Shown piece after piece: positions 28,469 through 38,373 of a stretch of DNA of 64,000 nt (its first letter is position 1; each line of letters opens with the position of its first letter). Position numbers and translations under genes: made by a program. The DNA comes from an uncultured Pseudomonadales bacterium (GTDB lineage Bacteria > Pseudomonadota > Gammaproteobacteria > Pseudomonadales > Azotimanducaceae): NCBI GenBank assembly GCA_937921865.1, contig CAKZWF010000050.1:1-64000 (forward strand). Reading direction: 5' to 3'. The notes under the pieces were generated by a model that was not told the DNA's origin, made no database searches, and worked only from the letters and a program-made list of their open reading frames with translations.

Positions 28469-29563
28469 CTATTTTATACTGCCGTTAAAGTTGGGGTAAC
28501 GGTACTCAAGCGTATCGTCGGTAGAGACCTGCCTGGTTGTTCCGGAGTCGATGTCGTAGAGCATGATCCTGCCATTGTCCGCATAGATGATGCTCTCGTC
28601 GTCGGGCGAGAAGCTTGTATACCAGATAATTCTTTCCCAACTGGGCTCGGTGAACGTAACTTCGTTGCTGATAGTCAGTTTATCAGCGTCAAAATCCGCA
28701 TAACAAAGCACCCCGCCCATATATTCACCCTTGGGCAAATTTTCCATGGTCTGTTTCATGTATGAAATCTTCGTTTCATCGTGAGAGATGCTGACTTTAT
28801 GGATATACATGGGTGCATTGGGATAGCTGATCGGCTCATAGGTGGGTGAACCAACCGGATCAGGTGTCATCAGGAAGTACTTTTTGCTGCCGCGGCGCAT
28901 GAACATCCGACCGTCTTTCAGATGCGAATATCCGAACTCACGGAAATGCTCCGGATCATTCGGATCAGATAACATTTCCTCATCACCAGGTTTTGCATCA
29001 GGAGAAGTCCGCCAGATCTTCACCCTGGAGTAGTCATTGGGTAAGCCGCTTAGATTCGTAATACGCCACCAGGTAATGCGGTTGGTACCGTCCCGGGTCC
29101 AGTGCAGATTGCCATTAAAATCATCATCTCCGGTCAATTCACGAACATTGCTGCCATCGGGATTCATCACACAAATCTTTGAACGCCACACAGAAACATC
29201 ACCCGTCTCTTTATCCGCGTCATTGGTCACCCTGAAAAAAGCAACCATACTGCCGTCGGGACTGGTAATCGGCTTGTAGTCATAGTGCTCCGACTCTGCC
29301 ATGTATGTGACTGTCGAGGTCTCACCATCACTGGTGGTCAGGGCTGCACGGCGACCCTTTTCCGGGGAATACACCGAAGCCCACCAGCTGACTGTGTTTG
29401 CACCTTTTGCACCTTTTGCGCTTTTTGCACTTTTTGCACTTTTTGCACTTTTTGCACTTTTTGCACTTTTTGCACTTTTTGCACTTTCTGCGCTTTTTGC
29501 ACTTTCTGCCATTTCCGTCCTCTGGTTGATGCCCTGCACGAGTGATTTTACCGTCAAAGACAA
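28469..29563 (-). CDS. TolB-like beta-propeller protein with low-complexity N-terminal (SAK)n tract
   Basis: 364 aa; KPITSPDGSMVAFFR, ICVMNPDGSNVRELT, WYTSFSPDDESIIYAD propeller repeats. Confidence 0.8.
   Translation of the reverse strand: MSLTVKSLVQGINQRTEMAESAKSAESAKSAKSAKSAKSAKSAKSAKSAKGAKGANTVSWWASVYSPEKGRRAALTTSDGETSTVTYMAESEHYDYKPITSPDGSMVAFFRVTNDADKETGDVSVWRSKICVMNPDGSNVRELTGDDDFNGNLHWTRDGTNRITWWRITNLSGLPNDYSRVKIWRTSPDAKPGDEEMLSDPNDPEHFREFGYSHLKDGRMFMRRGSKKYFLMTPDPVGSPTYEPISYPNAPMYIHKVSISHDETKISYMKQTMENLPKGEYMGGVLCYADFDADKLTISNEVTFTEPSWERIIWYTSFSPDDESIIYADNGRIMLYDIDSGTTRQVSTDDTLEYRYPNFNGSIK
29397..29509. repeat. 9-bp tandem repeat (TTTTTGCAC)n
   Basis: About a dozen consecutive copies of tttttgcac with a few variants at the ends (tttgcacct, tctgcgctt). 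Confidence 0.97.
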
Positions 29564-29600
29564 AATTCTTCATGCGCGGCTGCGTACGCCAGCCTCTGCG

Positions 29601-29630
29601 ACTTGCGGTACTTTACTCTGACCCCGTTTT
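29601..29630 (+). repeat. Dispersed repeat, right half
   Basis: acttgcggtactttactctgaccccgtttt. Confidence 0.85.
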
Positions 29631-29713
29631 CCCCGGATCATAATGCACATAGAGTCGACTGCCCCAATGGATGGGGGATAGATCCTTCCATTTAACCCTG
29701 TGTGGAAAAGACT

Positions 29714-30607
29714 ATGACCGAGCCTGAATTCTGGGGGCGCCGCGCTCGCAACATGGCTGAAATGGTGGAAATCTCCGCGCGCGGTACGAATATGAAAGAA
29801 AGTATTGCGTCGATCGCCGCCTACCAGCCTCGTCCGACCGACATCATCATCTCCCCGGCAGGCAAGTGCGGTACCACACTGCTGCAACAGACATTTCACA
29901 CCCTCCGCTCTCGCGGCGACATGGCGTTCGATGACATTTCGCGGGTGGTGCCCTGGATTGAGACTGCAAAAAGTCTGGCAATAGACATCAATGCAGAACA
30001 GATCGCCGAGCCACGCGGGTTTAAAAGCCATCTCTCCTGGGATCATGTGCCCAAAGGAGCAAAGTACATCGTTTCACTACGTGACCCGCAGGACGCGTTT
30101 GAATCGGGCTATCGATTCATGGAAGGCTGGTATTTTGAATCAGGCACTATTTCCTATGAAGAATTTTTTGAACGCAACAAGAGTGGCCGGACAAAGGGTC
30201 TCGATCACTGGTCCCACCTCGTCAGCTGGTGGAAGCAGCGGGATAATCCGAGTGTGCTGTTGGTGTCCTATGAACATATGGTCGAAGATCCGGAACTGCT
30301 GATCAGGCGCATGGCACGTTGCTGTGACATCCCGTTAGACGACGAGTTGCTGGCGCTGACGCTGACGCTGAAACACAGTTCGCGACCCTTCATGCTTGAG
30401 CACAAGGACCGGTTTGATGATGCCATGATCCACTACCCTCTTTCTAGCCGCCAGCCTTCATTGCTTACTGATAACGTTATTCTGAGAGGGCGACAACTTA
30501 CTCAGGGAAAACTTACGGGGTCAGGCAGGGGCAATGTTTGCGTTGTGTCGAAACAGATTGTCTGGATCGTACTGGGCCTTAATCCGCTGCAGACGCTGGT
30601 AGTTTGA
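29714..30607 (+). CDS. Sulfotransferase family protein with altered C-terminus
   Basis: ISPAGKCGTTLLQQTFHTLRSRG (PAPS-binding loop type), VSLRDPQDAFESGYRFMEGW; last ~35 aa read through repeat and antisense of next gene. Confidence 0.8.
   Translation: MTEPEFWGRRARNMAEMVEISARGTNMKESIASIAAYQPRPTDIIISPAGKCGTTLLQQTFHTLRSRGDMAFDDISRVVPWIETAKSLAIDINAEQIAEPRGFKSHLSWDHVPKGAKYIVSLRDPQDAFESGYRFMEGWYFESGTISYEEFFERNKSGRTKGLDHWSHLVSWWKQRDNPSVLLVSYEHMVEDPELLIRRMARCCDIPLDDELLALTLTLKHSSRPFMLEHKDRFDDAMIHYPLSSRQPSLLTDNVILRGRQLTQGKLTGSGRGNVCVVSKQIVWIVLGLNPLQTLVV
30510..30530 (+). repeat. Dispersed repeat, short left end
   Basis: aacttacggggtcaggcaggg at the sulfotransferase/BBE junction. Confidence 0.75.
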
Positions 30608-31918
30608 ACCATAGGATGCCCGGAGTTTTTCGGGCAAATCATCTGCAGAAAGATGATTGAGGTAAACGGTGCCTTCAAGTTCAGGCTCAACACGCTGCCA
30701 CAATTCTCTCACCCAGGCGATCCGCTCCGAGGACTCATCAGCATTTTCCCAGCAGCCAATTGCATCGAAGTCCCACTGTGGTTTGCGCGCGGCAAACGCG
30801 GTTGCATCCGGGTCCACCCGGGTTGCAGCTCCGTTGAGGTAGAACAGCAGGAACGCATCGCGTGGCGAACCAAAATTACCCGCGCCTTCCACGAGAGTAT
30901 CGATAAATTTATCAGTCAGCGTTTCACTGAAAGCGGAACGCCAGTAACGATGCAGGCCGTGAATCGCGTTCGGTTCATCAAGCAGTGATTGTCGAGCCGC
31001 GTACGTCATGGGGCCCACCGTATTCAGCAACGGCTGACCAAGTTCCTTTTCGATCCGAGCAAACGTCTTCAAACCTGTATCGATATCGCCGGTGTATGCA
31101 GGAATCAGTCCCGCGACGGCAGTACCGTCCGGTCCGGTCAGGCATCCCGCCGCCAGGCCGGCTTCGTCTGGGAGGTCCGGACAGAAGTCACGATAGAGAC
31201 GCAAGACCTCTCCGCCTCGATCCAGCGGATAAAGCAGCATCCCGCCAAGAACCGTAGTCACAGGATGGAGCTTGTACTCAAACGAAACCGCAACGCCGAA
31301 ATTTCCACCGCCGCCCCGAAGCGCCCAGAACAGGTCCGGGTGTTCCGTATCGCTTACAGTCAGGAGAGACCCATCCGCGGCTACCAGGTCCACAGACAGC
31401 AGGTTGTCGATGGTCAAACCGTGCAGGCCATGAAGCCAGCCAAGACCACCACCCAGGGTGAGCCCGCCGATTCCGGTATTCGACACGGTTCCGCCCGTAG
31501 TCGCCAGGCCAAAAGCTTGTGTTTCATGGTCCAGGTCGCACCAGAGTGCACCACCTTCAGCGCGAGCGGTTCGATTGACCGGGTCAACCCGGATGCCTTT
31601 CATGGTCGACAGATCAACAACAAGACCACCGTCGTTGGTTCCGTAACCGGGCGCACTGTGTCCACCACCCCGTACCGCAAGACTGAGGTCATGCTCGTGG
31701 GCAAACAGAATGGCCTGTTGCACGTCCGATACACCCGCACAGCGTGCGATCAACGCAGGATGACGGTCTATGTTGGCATTCCAGACCCGGCGCGCCGAGT
31801 CGTACCCATCGTCAGAAGCGCAGAACAGTGTTCCCCGCATTGAGGCCCGCAGTTCGGCGACTGCTGCGTCGCTGATATCCGCCGTCCCACCATTCAACTT
31901 TACGGCCAGTGTGCTCAC
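30521..31918 (-). CDS. FAD-binding oxidoreductase (BBE-like)
   Basis: AVRGGGHSAPGYGTNDGGLVVDLSTMKGIRVD, GGGLGWLHGLHGLTIDNLLSVDLVAADG, C-term YDPDNLFRHNANI. Confidence 0.94.
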   Translation of the reverse strand: MSTLAVKLNGGTADISDAAVAELRASMRGTLFCASDDGYDSARRVWNANIDRHPALIARCAGVSDVQQAILFAHEHDLSLAVRGGGHSAPGYGTNDGGLVVDLSTMKGIRVDPVNRTARAEGGALWCDLDHETQAFGLATTGGTVSNTGIGGLTLGGGLGWLHGLHGLTIDNLLSVDLVAADGSLLTVSDTEHPDLFWALRGGGGNFGVAVSFEYKLHPVTTVLGGMLLYPLDRGGEVLRLYRDFCPDLPDEAGLAAGCLTGPDGTAVAGLIPAYTGDIDTGLKTFARIEKELGQPLLNTVGPMTYAARQSLLDEPNAIHGLHRYWRSAFSETLTDKFIDTLVEGAGNFGSPRDAFLLFYLNGAATRVDPDATAFAARKPQWDFDAIGCWENADESSERIAWVRELWQRVEPELEGTVYLNHLSADDLPEKLRASYGSNYQRLQRIKAQYDPDNLFRHNANIAPA

Positions 31919-31975
31919 GAACGTCCCCTATGTGTTCCACCTCGAATGGACAAAGGTAGCATAGAATACCTCGTG

Positions 31976-32055
31976 AACTAACGGGGTCAGAGCAAACCGG
32001 CAAACCATTTTCACTCGAGACAAGGACCCAGGAGCTTATTACCCTGACCCCATAT
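31976..32055 (+). repeat. Dispersed repeat, both ends present with shortened core
   Basis: aactaacggggtcagagcaaaccgg ... gagcttattaccctgaccccat. Confidence 0.85.
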
Positions 32056-32074
32056 CCTCACAAGCCGCCCGCCT

Positions 32075-32517
32075 TCATTGTTTATCAATAACGTATTTTA
32101 AAATGGCGACAACCTGCTCCGGTGTTTGCGTCCAGGCCATAGCCGCTGCATCAACCTCTTTCAGTGGATGGACTATCTGTTCATCGTGCAGGGTTATGTA
32201 AGGAGTACCTGATGCGGCGCAATACCCGGCGTCAAAAGCAGCGTTCCATTGCTTATATTTTTCGCCAAAGCGAATTACCGCCAGATCACAGTTTTCGATA
32301 GCGGTTTTCGTTCTTATAGCATTCACTTTGGCGGATTTGTGATCCCGCCAGAAACTGATTTCTTCTTCACCCAGCAAGTCACCAGCCGCGTCGCTGGCTT
32401 CATGGTCTGTAACAGCTGATGAAAAAGTAACTGCGAGGTGCAATGCGTTACAGCCTCCACTATTTTCTGTCGCCAGTCAGTATGTATTTCACCGGAGAGA
32501 TAGACGTTAAAGCTCAT
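32075..32517 (-). pseudogene. YtoQ family protein, apparently frameshifted
   Basis: N-term frame MSFNVYLSGEIHTDWRQKIVEAVTH; rest in another frame LHLAVTFSSAVTDHEASD...FGEKYKQWNAAFDAGYCAASGTPYI. Confidence 0.78.
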
Positions 32518-32676
32518 ATTTGGTCTCATCAATTCTTTGTATGATTATGCGCTGAAGTCCGCAGTGGTGCTTGATAAACCACCGGGCGGATTAACCGGTC
32601 GACTGACCTCCTGGGCTGGCAGGCGCTGTCAGCCCCGCCTTACACTGTTCACACCACACCCCGAGCAACACAGAGC

Positions 32677-34470
32677 ATGATGAATGACCCAACCATCGAA
32701 AGAGATGGATTGATCTTCCGAGACCTGGATCACGACGGCAAACTTGCGCCGTTCGAAGACTATCGAAACAGCATCACTGAGCGGGTCAGCGATCTCCTGG
32801 GCAGAATGACGCTCGCAGAGAAGATCGGTCTGATGATGCACGGAACTGCTCAGAGCGATGGTCCGCTTGGTGCCCTGGGTGTGGGCGAATGCTACGACGA
32901 AAACAATGCCCGCGACCAGCTGCTCAATAAGTCGATCAATCACCTGATCACCCGGCTCAATTGCGAACCCAGTGAGTTTGCACGCGAGAACAACCGGCTC
33001 CAGGCTATCGCCGCCGAAAGCCGTTTGGGCATCCCGCTCACGATCAGTACCGATCCAAGGCATCACTTTCAACATGTTACGGGTGCCAGCAGTCGTGCTA
33101 TCGGGTTTTCTCAATGGCCGGAAACTACCGGACTGGCTGCCGCCAGAGATGCTGCGCTGGTCCGCCAGTTTGCTGAAGTTGCGAGGCTGGAGTACCGCGC
33201 CGTGGGGATCCACATGGCACTGTCGCCACAAGCTGATATTTCAACCGAACCGAGATGGTCGCGCATTTCAGGAACCTTCGGCGAATATCCCGATGTCACG
33301 AAAACAATGGTCGAAGCCTACGTCGAAGGCATGCAGGGCAGCAGCAATGGCCTGACTAAGGCTGGGGTCGCGGCAGTGGTTAAACACTGGGTCGGGTACG
33401 GTGCAGCGCCCGAAGGATTTGATGGCCACAACGCCTACGGGCAGCATTCAGCGGTGACTGACGAAAGCTTGAACTATCACATCGAACCGTTCCTCGGCGC
33501 ATTTGAGCGGTGTGTTGCTGGTGTGATGCCCACCTATACAATCCCCCATCAGCTGACCGAAAATGGGTCCCCCATCGAAGCGGTTGCCGGAGGCTTCAGC
33601 CACTATCTGCTGACCACCCTCCTGCGAGACCAATATGGTTTTGAAGGGTTTGTCCTTTCCGACTGGGCCATCTATCGGGATGCAACTGAAGCAACACACA
33701 ACCCCCAGCAGATGCAGTCGCCAGATGATATCGCGATGCCCTGGGGTGTCGAAACGCTGAGCCGTGTTGAGCGGATTGCTAAAAGTGTCAATGCCGGTGT
33801 TGATCAGCTGGGCGGCGAAGAGGATGTGGAGGCTCTGGCGAGTGCCGTCGCTTCAGGCCTGGTGAGCGTTGAGCGTATCGAGGAAGCCGCAGAGAGACTG
33901 CTCAGAGTAAAATTTGAGCTGGGTCTGTTCGATGCGCCATATGTCGACGAACAGGCTGCACAGTCCATAGTCGGTAACAAAGAGCATCAAAACCTGGCAC
34001 TGGATGCTCAACGTCGCGCACTGATCTGCCTGAATACGCATGATTCGGTTGATCCGGCAGCGGTTAAGTTCGTTGATTGGAACAACCTCGATGATATTCC
34101 TGCGGAAACCACCCTGGTCATTCGAATTGATTCACCCAGGGAACCGCTCCATCCCAATCACTTTTTCGGTTCAAGACAACATGAGGGTTCACTTGAGTAT
34201 GCTGAATCTTCCGATGAGTTCCAGACAATCAAACGACTGTCTGAAACCAACCGGATCATTCTTGTGATCCAGATGGCGAGGCCTGCGATTTTTCACAACC
34301 TGCTGCCGTTCATCGAGGGGCTCTATATCGATCTCGGCATCTCGGACGATGTCATTCTGGACGCCGTTTCCGGCAAGTTCGAGCCCAGTGGGGTCTTACC
34401 GTTCGGAATTCCAGATTCAATGCAATCTGTGCTGGATGGACGCTCTGACGTTCCAGGTCGGGTTGCATAA
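32677..34470 (+). CDS. Glycoside hydrolase family 3 protein
   Basis: 597 aa; RVSDLLGRMTLAEKIGLMMHGT, VAAVVKHWVGYGA, YGFEGFVLSDWAIY nucleophile region. Confidence 0.9.
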   Translation: MMNDPTIERDGLIFRDLDHDGKLAPFEDYRNSITERVSDLLGRMTLAEKIGLMMHGTAQSDGPLGALGVGECYDENNARDQLLNKSINHLITRLNCEPSEFARENNRLQAIAAESRLGIPLTISTDPRHHFQHVTGASSRAIGFSQWPETTGLAAARDAALVRQFAEVARLEYRAVGIHMALSPQADISTEPRWSRISGTFGEYPDVTKTMVEAYVEGMQGSSNGLTKAGVAAVVKHWVGYGAAPEGFDGHNAYGQHSAVTDESLNYHIEPFLGAFERCVAGVMPTYTIPHQLTENGSPIEAVAGGFSHYLLTTLLRDQYGFEGFVLSDWAIYRDATEATHNPQQMQSPDDIAMPWGVETLSRVERIAKSVNAGVDQLGGEEDVEALASAVASGLVSVERIEEAAERLLRVKFELGLFDAPYVDEQAAQSIVGNKEHQNLALDAQRRALICLNTHDSVDPAAVKFVDWNNLDDIPAETTLVIRIDSPREPLHPNHFFGSRQHEGSLEYAESSDEFQTIKRLSETNRIILVIQMARPAIFHNLLPFIEGLYIDLGISDDVILDAVSGKFEPSGVLPFGIPDSMQSVLDGRSDVPGRVA

Positions 34471-34605
34471 GAAATTGACCTGAACCCATAGTACGCATAG
34501 GCAAGATCGGCGTAGTGGGCTATCCCCCCAAGAGCGTTTAAGCTGGCGATTTTCTCCAACCCGCTCTAATCTGCTAGTCGGCTCAATCGAACTCAGGACA
34601 ATGCA

Positions 34606-36309
34606 GTGATTCATGATCTCGTTATTCGCAATGGACAGGTAGTCGACGGCACAGGCGCACCCGGAATCCAAGCCGACATCGCAGTTTCCAATGGCAAGAT
34701 TGTCGCGATCGAAGCCGGGATAAAAGCGACCGCAAAGCAGGAAATCGACGCTACAGGCATGATTGTGACGCCTGGGTTCGTAGATGTGCACACCCACTAT
34801 GACGGTCAGGCGACCTGGGATTCCCACCTCAATCCCTCTTCAAGCCTCGGCACAACAACTGTTGTCATGGGTAATTGTGGTGTCGGGTTTGCACCCTGCC
34901 GCCCTGAAGACCGCGATGTGCTCATCAAACTGATGGAGGGTGTGGAAGAAATCCCTGAATCGGTTATGAACGAAGGGTTGCCCTGGAGTTGGGAAACTTT
35001 CCCTGAATATCTCGACTGTTTAGACAGTCATCCCCACGACATTGATCTGGCGGCCCTGGTGCCTCACGGACCGATTCGCGTGTACGTGATGGGTGAGCGA
35101 GGGGTCAATCGAGAACCGGCAACTGAAGATGATATTGCGCAGATGAAAGCGATACTGGCAGAAAGTGTTGCCGCTGGCGGTGTTGGATTCTCAACTTCAC
35201 GAACGCTTGTGCATCGATCCAGCACGGGTGCATACGTTCCTACCTATCAGGCAGTCAGTAGTGAACTGAAACAGATGGGAGAAGCTCTATCCGGTGATCG
35301 CGGACACGTCTTTCAGTTTATTGCTGATTGGCAGGATGCCGAAGACGAATTCAGTATTTTGAGTGAAACCTCAGCAAAAACCGGCGCAAAAGGCACCTTC
35401 ACCCTGCTGGATCTGGATGGAACACCCACATTATGGCGGGAACATCTGGATCGCATAGAGGCTGCGCAGGCGCAAGGGATCGATATTCGCGGCCAGGTCC
35501 TTTCAAGGCCGGTTGGCATCATGATGGGACACCCTGCCTCCATGAGCCCGTTCTATGACCGCCCCAGCTTCAAAGCTCTGCAATCGATGGCCTGGGACGA
35601 GAAAGTCGCTGCCCTGAAAGATCCTCAAACCAAAGCAAAGATACTCAACGAAGCGAACGAGAATCCGCACATATTCGTAAAAATTGTCAGTGGACGCTAT
35701 GAGAACATGTACGTCCTCGATGATCCAATCGACTACCTGCCTGGTCCGGACCGCTGCGTCGCAAACCTTGCAGCGGCCGAAAACAGGAACCCGGAAGAGT
35801 GGTTGTACGACTATCTGCTGACCAGCAACGGCAACGCTCTGATCTATATTCCTGTTGCTAACTTTTCCGACAACATCCCTGAAATGCTGGAACATCCCAA
35901 TACCGTCGTCGCTCTTGGCGACGGCGGCGCACACGTTGGCTCAATCTGCGATACCAGCGCAAACCTGTATGTGCTGTGTAAATGGGTGAAAGAAAAAGCC
36001 CAGCTCAAGTTGGAACAGGGAATCCACATGCTGACACGACAGCCTGCAGAACTTTATTCCCTCAACGATCGTGGCATCCTTGCCGAAGGAATGAAGGCTG
36101 ACATCAACATCATCGACTTCGAAAACCTGAAATTGCACACCCCGCATATCGCTCACGACTTACCTGCTGGTGGTAAACGTTTTCTGCAGAACGCAGACGG
36201 CATCAAAGCCACGATAGTTTCCGGCGAAGTGATTTACGCAGACGGTGAGCCGACTGGCGCATTACCCGGAAAACTGATCAGAGGACAACGCCTGGATCCC
36301 AGAGTGTAA
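34606..36309 (+). CDS. N-acyl-D-amino-acid deacylase / D-aminoacylase family amidohydrolase
   Basis: 567 aa, GTG start; DLVIRNGQVVDGTGAPGIQADIAVSNGKI, VTPGFVDVHTHYDGQATWD, VALGDGGAHVGSICDTS. Confidence 0.93.
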   Translation: MIHDLVIRNGQVVDGTGAPGIQADIAVSNGKIVAIEAGIKATAKQEIDATGMIVTPGFVDVHTHYDGQATWDSHLNPSSSLGTTTVVMGNCGVGFAPCRPEDRDVLIKLMEGVEEIPESVMNEGLPWSWETFPEYLDCLDSHPHDIDLAALVPHGPIRVYVMGERGVNREPATEDDIAQMKAILAESVAAGGVGFSTSRTLVHRSSTGAYVPTYQAVSSELKQMGEALSGDRGHVFQFIADWQDAEDEFSILSETSAKTGAKGTFTLLDLDGTPTLWREHLDRIEAAQAQGIDIRGQVLSRPVGIMMGHPASMSPFYDRPSFKALQSMAWDEKVAALKDPQTKAKILNEANENPHIFVKIVSGRYENMYVLDDPIDYLPGPDRCVANLAAAENRNPEEWLYDYLLTSNGNALIYIPVANFSDNIPEMLEHPNTVVALGDGGAHVGSICDTSANLYVLCKWVKEKAQLKLEQGIHMLTRQPAELYSLNDRGILAEGMKADINIIDFENLKLHTPHIAHDLPAGGKRFLQNADGIKATIVSGEVIYADGEPTGALPGKLIRGQRLDPRV

Positions 36310-36328
36310 AGAGTAAAAGCGACAATCA

Positions 36329-36352
36329 CTCAGCGGCCCGAGTGCCGCTGAG
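36329..36352 (+). terminator. Rho-independent terminator
   Basis: CTCAGCGGC-ccgagt-GCCGCTGAG followed by aatactttta, just downstream of gene ending 36309. Confidence 0.8.
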
Positions 36353-36379
36353 AATACTTTTATCAGTGCCTGGACCCGG

Positions 36380-37384
36380 CTAAGACCGCAGCTGACTCAA
36401 CAGCCCCGCCAGCTCCGCATCCTCCATGCCGGGAACAGTAAATCCAGTGCGACCGATGAGCCCGCCAAATCGCTGCTGCATGGTATCTACTACCGTTTGC
36501 GGTTCGCCGACAATACCGATGGTGTGAACCATTTCATCGGTAATCAGCGCCGCCATATCGTCGGTTCTGTGGGCACGATTCAACACGATGAGTTCATCCT
36601 GCAGCTCACCCCAGCCATGAATATCCAACACCGGTTTGTAAGCGACTGTACAACCGTAGAAAGCGATACGATTTTTCAGCGTCGCTATCCCATCCCGCAA
36701 AGCTTCTTCGGTGGTGCCAGTCGCAATCATGGGGGCATAGTCCAGCTCATAGTTAGCGAGACTGCGTCCGCTGGTGGCTAACCCGGCTTCGATCGCCGGC
36801 AGCGTCACTTCTCGCATATATTTCTCTGAGGAGAACGGATGCATGATCATGCCGTCGGCAACCTCGGCTGCGACTTTGGTCATCAGCGGACCGGTGGCGG
36901 ATAGCACAATTCGCGGGCGGGGCCCACTGACGTTATCAGGGCTGAAGGTAGCGGGCATCAGCGTGTGCTGATAGTACTCACCCATAAACTCCAATCGTTT
37001 GCCGTCATACCAGCAGTCGAAGATCGCGTTCATCGCATTGATGTACTCGCGCATCTGGCGGGCAGCTTTATGCCAGGGCATGCTGAAACGACGTTCAATG
37101 TGGGGTTTTACCTGAGAGCCCAACCCAAGCACAAAGCGACCACTGCTGAAGGCATTGAGGTCATGAGTCTGAACCGCCATGGACATCGGATTGCGCGCGA
37201 ACGCCACGGCAACGGAAGTCACCAGCTCAATGCGGCTGGTGTTCGCGGCTGCAAGCGCCAGAGGCATAAACGGATCATGATTCAGCTCAGCAAGGCGTAT
37301 ACCGTCGTAGCCCAAGGCTTCCAGGCGTTTTGCCTGTTCGCCAATGCGCTGCATATCAGCGCTCGCTGAGGCATCGATTTTCAT
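36380..37384 (-). CDS. LLM class (F420-type) oxidoreductase
   Basis: LEALGYDGIRLAELNHDPFMPLALAAANTSRIELVTSVAVAFARNPMSMAVQTHDLNAFSSGRFVLGLGSQVKPHIERRF. Confidence 0.93.
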   Translation of the reverse strand: MKIDASASADMQRIGEQAKRLEALGYDGIRLAELNHDPFMPLALAAANTSRIELVTSVAVAFARNPMSMAVQTHDLNAFSSGRFVLGLGSQVKPHIERRFSMPWHKAARQMREYINAMNAIFDCWYDGKRLEFMGEYYQHTLMPATFSPDNVSGPRPRIVLSATGPLMTKVAAEVADGMIMHPFSSEKYMREVTLPAIEAGLATSGRSLANYELDYAPMIATGTTEEALRDGIATLKNRIAFYGCTVAYKPVLDIHGWGELQDELIVLNRAHRTDDMAALITDEMVHTIGIVGEPQTVVDTMQQRFGGLIGRTGFTVPGMEDAELAGLLSQLRS

Positions 37385-37420
37385 TGTTTTTCCTGTTTTG
37401 TCATGGAGGCGAAAAGTATG

Positions 37421-37499
37421 TGATCGCCTAATCTGGCACCTTACTCTGACCCGATAGATTCACTCTAACCCTATAGATTCCTCTGACCCGATAGATTCA
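37421..37499 (+). repeat. Dispersed repeat right half with tandem 18-19-bp end copies
   Basis: tgatcgcctaatctggcaccttactctgacccgatagattca ctctaaccctatagattc ctctgacccgatagattca. Confidence 0.88.
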
Positions 37500-38176
37500 A
37501 ACCCTGTATAGGTGACAAAATTATCTTTGTCTTCACGTACAGATTTGACTTCATTGGCGGCGAAATCAAAATCAGGCCAGCCCATCGCAACACAAGTCAT
37601 TATGGTCTGATCATCAGGAATTTTTGCATGCTCCCTCACGACCGATGATTGCATAATTCCCTGGCCATTGATGACAGTACCCAGACCACGCGTCCACGCG
37701 GCCAGAACCAGACCATATACAGCAGCACCCAAATCAAAGTGGCAAATGGTGTCATGCTCCATGGTTTTCTCACAGGTCATCACAATAGATACCGGTGCAT
37801 CAAACTGACGGAAGCCGCGCATCACCCAGTCCTGGCGTTTCTCGGTATCTTCGCGAGCAATATCCATCGCAGCAAATAGTTGTTTTGCGATATCTACCTG
37901 ACGCTGGCGATAAGCACCTTCATAGCCATGGTTCATCCTGATTTCCCGGTCGACATTGGCGCCAGACAGCATTTTCGCAGTATTACCTTCCCGGATACGC
38001 TCTAAGGGCTCACCGGTAACAACATGAAAAAACCAGGGTTGCGTGTTCATCGATGAAGGTGCACCTTTAGCAATCGCGATAATCTCGACGACTAATTTCT
38101 GAGATACGGGCTTTTTCTTGTAACCGCGAATACTGCGCCGTTTTTTCACGAGCGCGTCGAGCGCACTGGCTTCCAT
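37460..38176 (-). CDS. Nitroreductase family protein; C-terminal tail encoded by repeat DNA
   Basis: KKRRSIRGYKKKPVSQKLVVEIIAIAKGAPSSMNTQPWFFHVVTG; ends TGFESIGSEESIGLE within 18-19-bp repeats. Confidence 0.92.
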   Translation of the reverse strand: MEASALDALVKKRRSIRGYKKKPVSQKLVVEIIAIAKGAPSSMNTQPWFFHVVTGEPLERIREGNTAKMLSGANVDREIRMNHGYEGAYRQRQVDIAKQLFAAMDIAREDTEKRQDWVMRGFRQFDAPVSIVMTCEKTMEHDTICHFDLGAAVYGLVLAAWTRGLGTVINGQGIMQSSVVREHAKIPDDQTIMTCVAMGWPDFDFAANEVKSVREDKDNFVTYTGFESIGSEESIGLE

Positions 38177-38373
38177 ATATCACGTCACACATAAGTCTAA
38201 AAAACGGCAACCTACATGAAACGTCAACTACAGATCAAGTTACATCATTGAGCGCAATGTCCAGCAATCACGGGCAGCCAGGAGAAAGCACTCTGTCCGG
38301 GAATCACATAAGCTGGCGGTCCATTTCAGAGCCGCGGAAGCGGGCCAGCTAAACTGCAAAGAAAGGGGAAGTC

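Noticed and set aside
29397-29509. Tandem repeats as a CRISPR array
   Set aside because: Units are 9 bp with no spacers and no cas genes nearby.
29328-29573. KKCKKCKKC Cys/Lys-rich ORF as a metal-binding peptide
   Set aside because: Produced by reading the 9-bp repeat in another frame; the SAK frame continues into the beta-propeller gene.
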